Source: a virus
DNA length: 47,268 bases
Direction: 5' to 3' (one strand)
IMG/VR virus record: IMGVR_UViG_3300011113_000787
Span: 1 to 47,268 of that record
Shown here in pieces: positions 44,866 to 47,268 of the stretch. Within the stretch, counting starts at the first letter, position 1, and every line of letters starts with the position of its first letter. The notes beneath the pieces are model-generated. The model was not told the DNA's origin. It worked only from the letters and a program-made list of their open reading frames with translations, and did no database searches. The translations under genes were made by a program, and so were the position numbers.

Positions 44866-45300
44866 TTAATAAATACCTCTGAATGGTATTGATAAACCAA
44901 CCCCATATCGGAATCCTTCCATGTAATTCACACCGAAAGTAAAATCCAAACCTTTTTCTGTTTTCGTAAGGATTCTAAGAGGATAAATTTTAACCCATAT
45001 GTCTGGTTTAACAGAAATACTATCTCGGAATGATTCAACGAAACCTCCTGCCATCAATGATATTCTATGATTAGATATGGATATACCCATCCTATTAAAC
45101 CTACTCATAGGTGTGGTATAAATGTAAGGAGTGGGGAATGAGGTAAGTAGGTATCCACCTAAGTAAAATCCTACACCATTAAAGTCGTTGTTGTAAGTCA
45201 CCACCATTGTTTTTTGGTCGGGGACCCACATTACGTCACTTGTTTGACTGAAAGATTTCAAACAAATTATTAATAAAATTGTTGTTAGAGTTGTTTTCAT
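44866..45300 (-). CDS. Secreted beta-rich protein (putative outer-membrane or periplasmic)
   Basis: A 144-residue protein with a Bacteroidota-style signal peptide (MKTTLTTILLIICLKSFSQ, cleavage after SFSQ or nearby). The mature part has alternating hydrophobic strands (GVGFYLGGYLLTSF, GISISNHRISLMAGGFV, LDFTFGVNYMEGFRYGVGLSIPF) typical of small outer-membrane barrels or surface proteins. It could alter phage receptors after infection. The start codon lies just before the tRNA-Ser promoter, which reads the other way. Confidence 0.65.
   Translation of the reverse strand: MKTTLTTILLIICLKSFSQTSDVMWVPDQKTMVVTYNNDFNGVGFYLGGYLLTSFPTPYIYTTPMSRFNRMGISISNHRISLMAGGFVESFRDSISVKPDIWVKIYPLRILTKTEKGLDFTFGVNYMEGFRYGVGLSIPFRGIY
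44868..44875 (-). promoter_or_regulatory. Candidate late promoter element TATTTATT
   Basis: Minus-strand GTATTTATT, 4 nt before ATG 44863, inside the end of the secreted protein gene. Confidence 0.5.
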
Positions 45301-45321
45301 ACAACAAAGTTAGTAAATTTG
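45291..45321 (+). promoter_or_regulatory. Bacteroidota-type promoter for tRNA-Ser(UGA)
   Basis: TTG (45291-45293), 20-nt spacer, TAAATTTG (45314-45321), followed by a TATTTATC (45322-45329), so both promoter classes overlap; tRNA starts at 45344. Confidence 0.75.
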
Positions 45322-45343
45322 TATTTATCAAACAAGGAAAGAT

Positions 45344-45426
45344 GGAGAGAATCCGAATCGGTGAGGAAGCTGTCTTGAAAACAGTCGGGTGTAAAAGCCT
45401 TGGGGGTTCGAGCCCCTCTCTCTCCG
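45344..45426 (+). tRNA. trnS-UGA: tRNA-Ser (anticodon UGA)
   Basis: Class II tRNA; acceptor GGAGAG A/T CTCTCC, anticodon stem CTGT/ACAG with loop CTTGAAA, T loop TTCGAGC. It stands alone, 20 kb from the main array. Confidence 0.94.
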
Positions 45427-45427
45427 C

Positions 45428-45456
45428 AAAAGGTGGATAACTTATCCACCTTTTTT
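45428..45456 (+). terminator. Intrinsic terminator of tRNA-Ser
   Basis: AAAAGGTGGATAA-C-TTATCCACCTTTT with a T run, only 2 nt after the tRNA. Confidence 0.9.
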
Positions 45457-45501
45457 ATTTGACTAAAAAAAATAATTGTTTTATGTTTTAAAAAAAAAGT
45501 T

Positions 45502-46503
45502 ATGTCTCGAATTGATGAACTGAAGAAACAATACCCCGAACTTAATGTATCTCTATTAGATATCATAGTTAATTTGGACACATCCAAAACTTACAAATAC
45601 GCACCTCTCTTTTGTAAACTGATTGCCAAAAGATTGAATTTAAAAAATAACAATCCAAATGAAAATTACATTGATGTAAAACTTAGATATGAGTCTAGTT
45701 TGATAAATAGAGGAATTTCTACAATCAATTTGACTGATAACGAGTTGTTTGTATACAACATGCTCATGGATTATTTCCCAACTGAGATTTTTTCCACAAT
45801 CAAAGAGTTCATGTATTTCATGGATAAAAATCAAATTGAAAATAAAGATGTTACTTCCTATTCAACAATTGATGAAATAAGAGGTGCAATTACTTTAGCA
45901 TCAATGAAAGAACTTACTAAAGAACTTGAAGGTCAGGTTATTAAAGAATACGAAGATGAAGTTTGGATTGCGGTTAGACCTCTAACATTCCAAGCGTCAG
46001 CAAAATATGGAACGGGTACTAGATGGTGTACAACCTATCAAGCAGAAAAAAACTATTTTGAAAGATATTGGAGAGGTGGAATTTTATGTTACTTCATCAA
46101 TAAAAAAACAGGTTACAAGTTTGCTGGATACAGAAGTCTACCTGATAGGGAGATGAGTTTTTGGAACGCAGCGGACAATCGTGTAGATTATTTGGATTTG
46201 GAAATTGATGATTATATGTTTTTGAACATAAGAAAAATATTTTCTTCTGAATTCACAAACAAAAACCTTTCTTCAGATGAAATTCAGGATTTGGTACATA
46301 AAGAGTGTATTGAGTCTTATGAAAAAAGGGAAATATCTATGGAACCAGACATTCCTGAATTGCACCAATTGGCAGTTAACGAACCACAACCCGTGGAGGA
46401 ACCAAATCAGGCTTTGATGGATGCTGTTCGTAGATATAGAACCATGACCGCAGTACCTAGATTCGAGGAACCAAATACCCCCGTAATGCAAATTAGAGGA
46501 TAA
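45502..46503 (+). CDS. WCTT-motif protein (paralogue of the protein at 11579)
   Basis: A 333-residue protein. The block around residues 160-215 reads KYGTGTRWCTTYQAEKNYFERY...CYFINKKTGYKFAGY and aligns with KYGSNTKWCTTAQSPDHFQRY...YYIINK of the 492-residue protein. The region before it (EDEVWIAVRPLTFQASA) also matches (DDKFLVVRPKSHPASC). The N-terminal 130 residues and the Pro-rich tail (NEPQPVEEPNQ) are not shared. No EF-hand loop is seen here. The function is unknown; conserved Arg, Trp, Cys and Thr residues suggest an enzyme or binding site. Confidence 0.75.
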   Translation: MSRIDELKKQYPELNVSLLDIIVNLDTSKTYKYAPLFCKLIAKRLNLKNNNPNENYIDVKLRYESSLINRGISTINLTDNELFVYNMLMDYFPTEIFSTIKEFMYFMDKNQIENKDVTSYSTIDEIRGAITLASMKELTKELEGQVIKEYEDEVWIAVRPLTFQASAKYGTGTRWCTTYQAEKNYFERYWRGGILCYFINKKTGYKFAGYRSLPDREMSFWNAADNRVDYLDLEIDDYMFLNIRKIFSSEFTNKNLSSDEIQDLVHKECIESYEKREISMEPDIPELHQLAVNEPQPVEEPNQALMDAVRRYRTMTAVPRFEEPNTPVMQIRG

Positions 46504-46508
46504 TATTG

Positions 46509-46534
46509 AACCCACCTTATTGGTGGGTTTTTAA
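46509..46534 (+). terminator. Intrinsic terminator
   Basis: AACCCACC-TTAT-TGGTGGGTT followed by TTTT. Confidence 0.85.
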
Positions 46535-46548
46535 TTACAATAGTTAGG

Positions 46549-46556
46549 TATTTATC
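46549..46556 (+). promoter_or_regulatory. Candidate late promoter element TATTTATC
   Basis: GTATTTATC, 5 nt before ATG 46562, right after a terminator. Confidence 0.55.
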
Positions 46557-46561
46557 ATAAC

Positions 46562-47268
46562 ATGAGGACACTCAACGAAATATTAGACAAATACAATGTA
46601 TCTGAAAAAAATGGCTCTTCAGGTAATTTGAAAGCACTGAAGAAAACTATTGAAGAACTTGAAAAGTTAGACAAAGTTCTACTTTTACCTTGTTCGAATA
46701 GATACAATTGGGATTTGGGTAAAATGGACATCCCAAAGTCTACAATTTTGGCGATGGTCATTGACGAGTACCTCGGAGACAAGTCTGTTTTGATTGATGT
46801 ACCAGAACTTAAAATTTATCCATGTGAGGGAAATGTATCGAGAGCTGAAGGTAATTCTTGTGGACTTAAAAAAGCCATGCTGAAAGACAAAACCAAAAAC
46901 CCATCAGGGGAACACAGATGTTGGGCTAGTCTAAACAACAAAGACGATGAACTTTGGAAAATATCAAAGGAACTTTTGGAATCTGATGCTGTTATATTTT
47001 TCTCATCTGTGAGATGGGGTCAAGCCAACATGTTTTATCAGAAATTGATTGAAAGACTTACATGGTTAGAAAATAGACACACAACTTTGGGTGAGTCTAA
47101 TATTATCAAAGACATTCAAAGTGGATTTATATGTGTAGGACAAAACTGGAAAGGTATCGATGTCGTAGATACTCAAAAAAGAGTACATACATATTATGGA
47201 TTCAGACCGAATGATGATTTCTATTGGAATTGGCAGTTCACAAACAAAATTTCTGATGAGACACAGAA
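46562..47268 (+). CDS. Flavodoxin-like NAD(P)H-dependent FMN reductase, N-terminal 235 residues (runs off window)
   Basis: Open from ATG 46562 to the window end. After a leader-like start (MRTLNEILDKYNVSEKN) the sequence KVLLLPCSNRYNWDLG occupies the FMN-phosphate position. LLESDAVIFFSSVRWGQANMFYQKLIERL and SGFICVGQNWKG match the second flavin-loop region of flavodoxin-like NADPH-FMN reductases. The insert KIYPCEGNVSRAEGNSCGL with two Cys is typical of this type. Such oxidoreductases reduce quinones or flavins. The late-type promoter suggests it may be virion-associated, which would be unusual. The C-terminus is not visible. Confidence 0.75.
   Translation, partial: MRTLNEILDKYNVSEKNGSSGNLKALKKTIEELEKLDKVLLLPCSNRYNWDLGKMDIPKSTILAMVIDEYLGDKSVLIDVPELKIYPCEGNVSRAEGNSCGLKKAMLKDKTKNPSGEHRCWASLNNKDDELWKISKELLESDAVIFFSSVRWGQANMFYQKLIERLTWLENRHTTLGESNIIKDIQSGFICVGQNWKGIDVVDTQKRVHTYYGFRPNDDFYWNWQFTNKISDETQ

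Overview
The window looks like part of a large, AT-rich lytic phage genome, most probably T4-like in its gene style, that infects a Bacteroidota (Flavobacteriia-type) host. The host is inferred from at least ten promoters of the Bacteroidota form TTG-N17-23-TAnnTTTG and from Bacteroidota-style lipoprotein and secretion signals. The phage assignment rests on short, tightly packed and overlapping genes, GIY-YIG and HNH homing endonucleases, a dense tRNA array, a thymidylate synthase, an Hsp20 and a probable lysis or tail hydrolase. No capsid, terminase or polymerase gene lies in the window, so the phage assignment is an inference.

Layout. 1-4.5 kb (mostly minus strand): acidic and Thr/Pro-rich proteins of structural style, a nucleotidyltransferase, a KTSC protein and Hsp20. 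4.6-9.2 kb: a ClpC-type AAA+ unfoldase, a HExxH protein, an M20 (peptidase T-like) peptidase and an unknown protein. 9.2-16.8 kb (plus): a methyltransferase-like protein, a tmRNA (ssrA) followed directly by a GIY-YIG endonuclease, small membrane proteins, a WCTT-motif protein with an EF-hand loop, a sulfotransferase, a structured RNA with terminator, PspC, tRNA-Gly, a HAD phosphatase, a DUF2061 protein and an M15/M23-like hydrolase. 17.0-25.1 kb (minus): 23 tRNAs interleaved with small protein genes, an HNH gene that reads into tRNA-Asn, and odd spacers closed by 5-12 bp stems. 25.1-32.1 kb: lipoprotein, HNH protein, tandem carbamoyltransferases, ClpP. 32.1-40.2 kb: putative virion or late proteins, two 2OG-Fe(II) oxygenases, a GT17-like glycosyltransferase and a zinc-ribbon protein. 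40.3-42.3 kb: an early-type operon ending in thymidylate synthase. 42.3-47.3 kb: late-type proteins, tRNA-Ser(UGA), a second WCTT protein and the start of a flavodoxin-like reductase.

The most interesting theme is a self-contained translation and protein quality-control kit. It comprises 25 tRNAs that together cover all 20 amino acids, a tmRNA with a noncanonical 21-residue tag, a ClpC unfoldase that retains an IGF loop for ClpP docking, a ClpP with an intact Ser-His-Asp triad, and an Hsp20. clpC, clpP, the tmRNA and four tRNA units carry host-type promoters (early genes by inference).

A second set of about 20 genes carries TATTTATN 4-27 nt upstream of the start codon in the same orientation, a candidate phage-specific late promoter. 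Many of those proteins begin with short peptides resembling T4 capsid-targeting sequences. Nearly all space is occupied; the longer gene-poor stretches (10.0-10.45, 17.0-17.8, 20.6-21.6 and 23.5-24.3 kb) hold tmRNA, tRNAs, structured spacers and terminators as listed.
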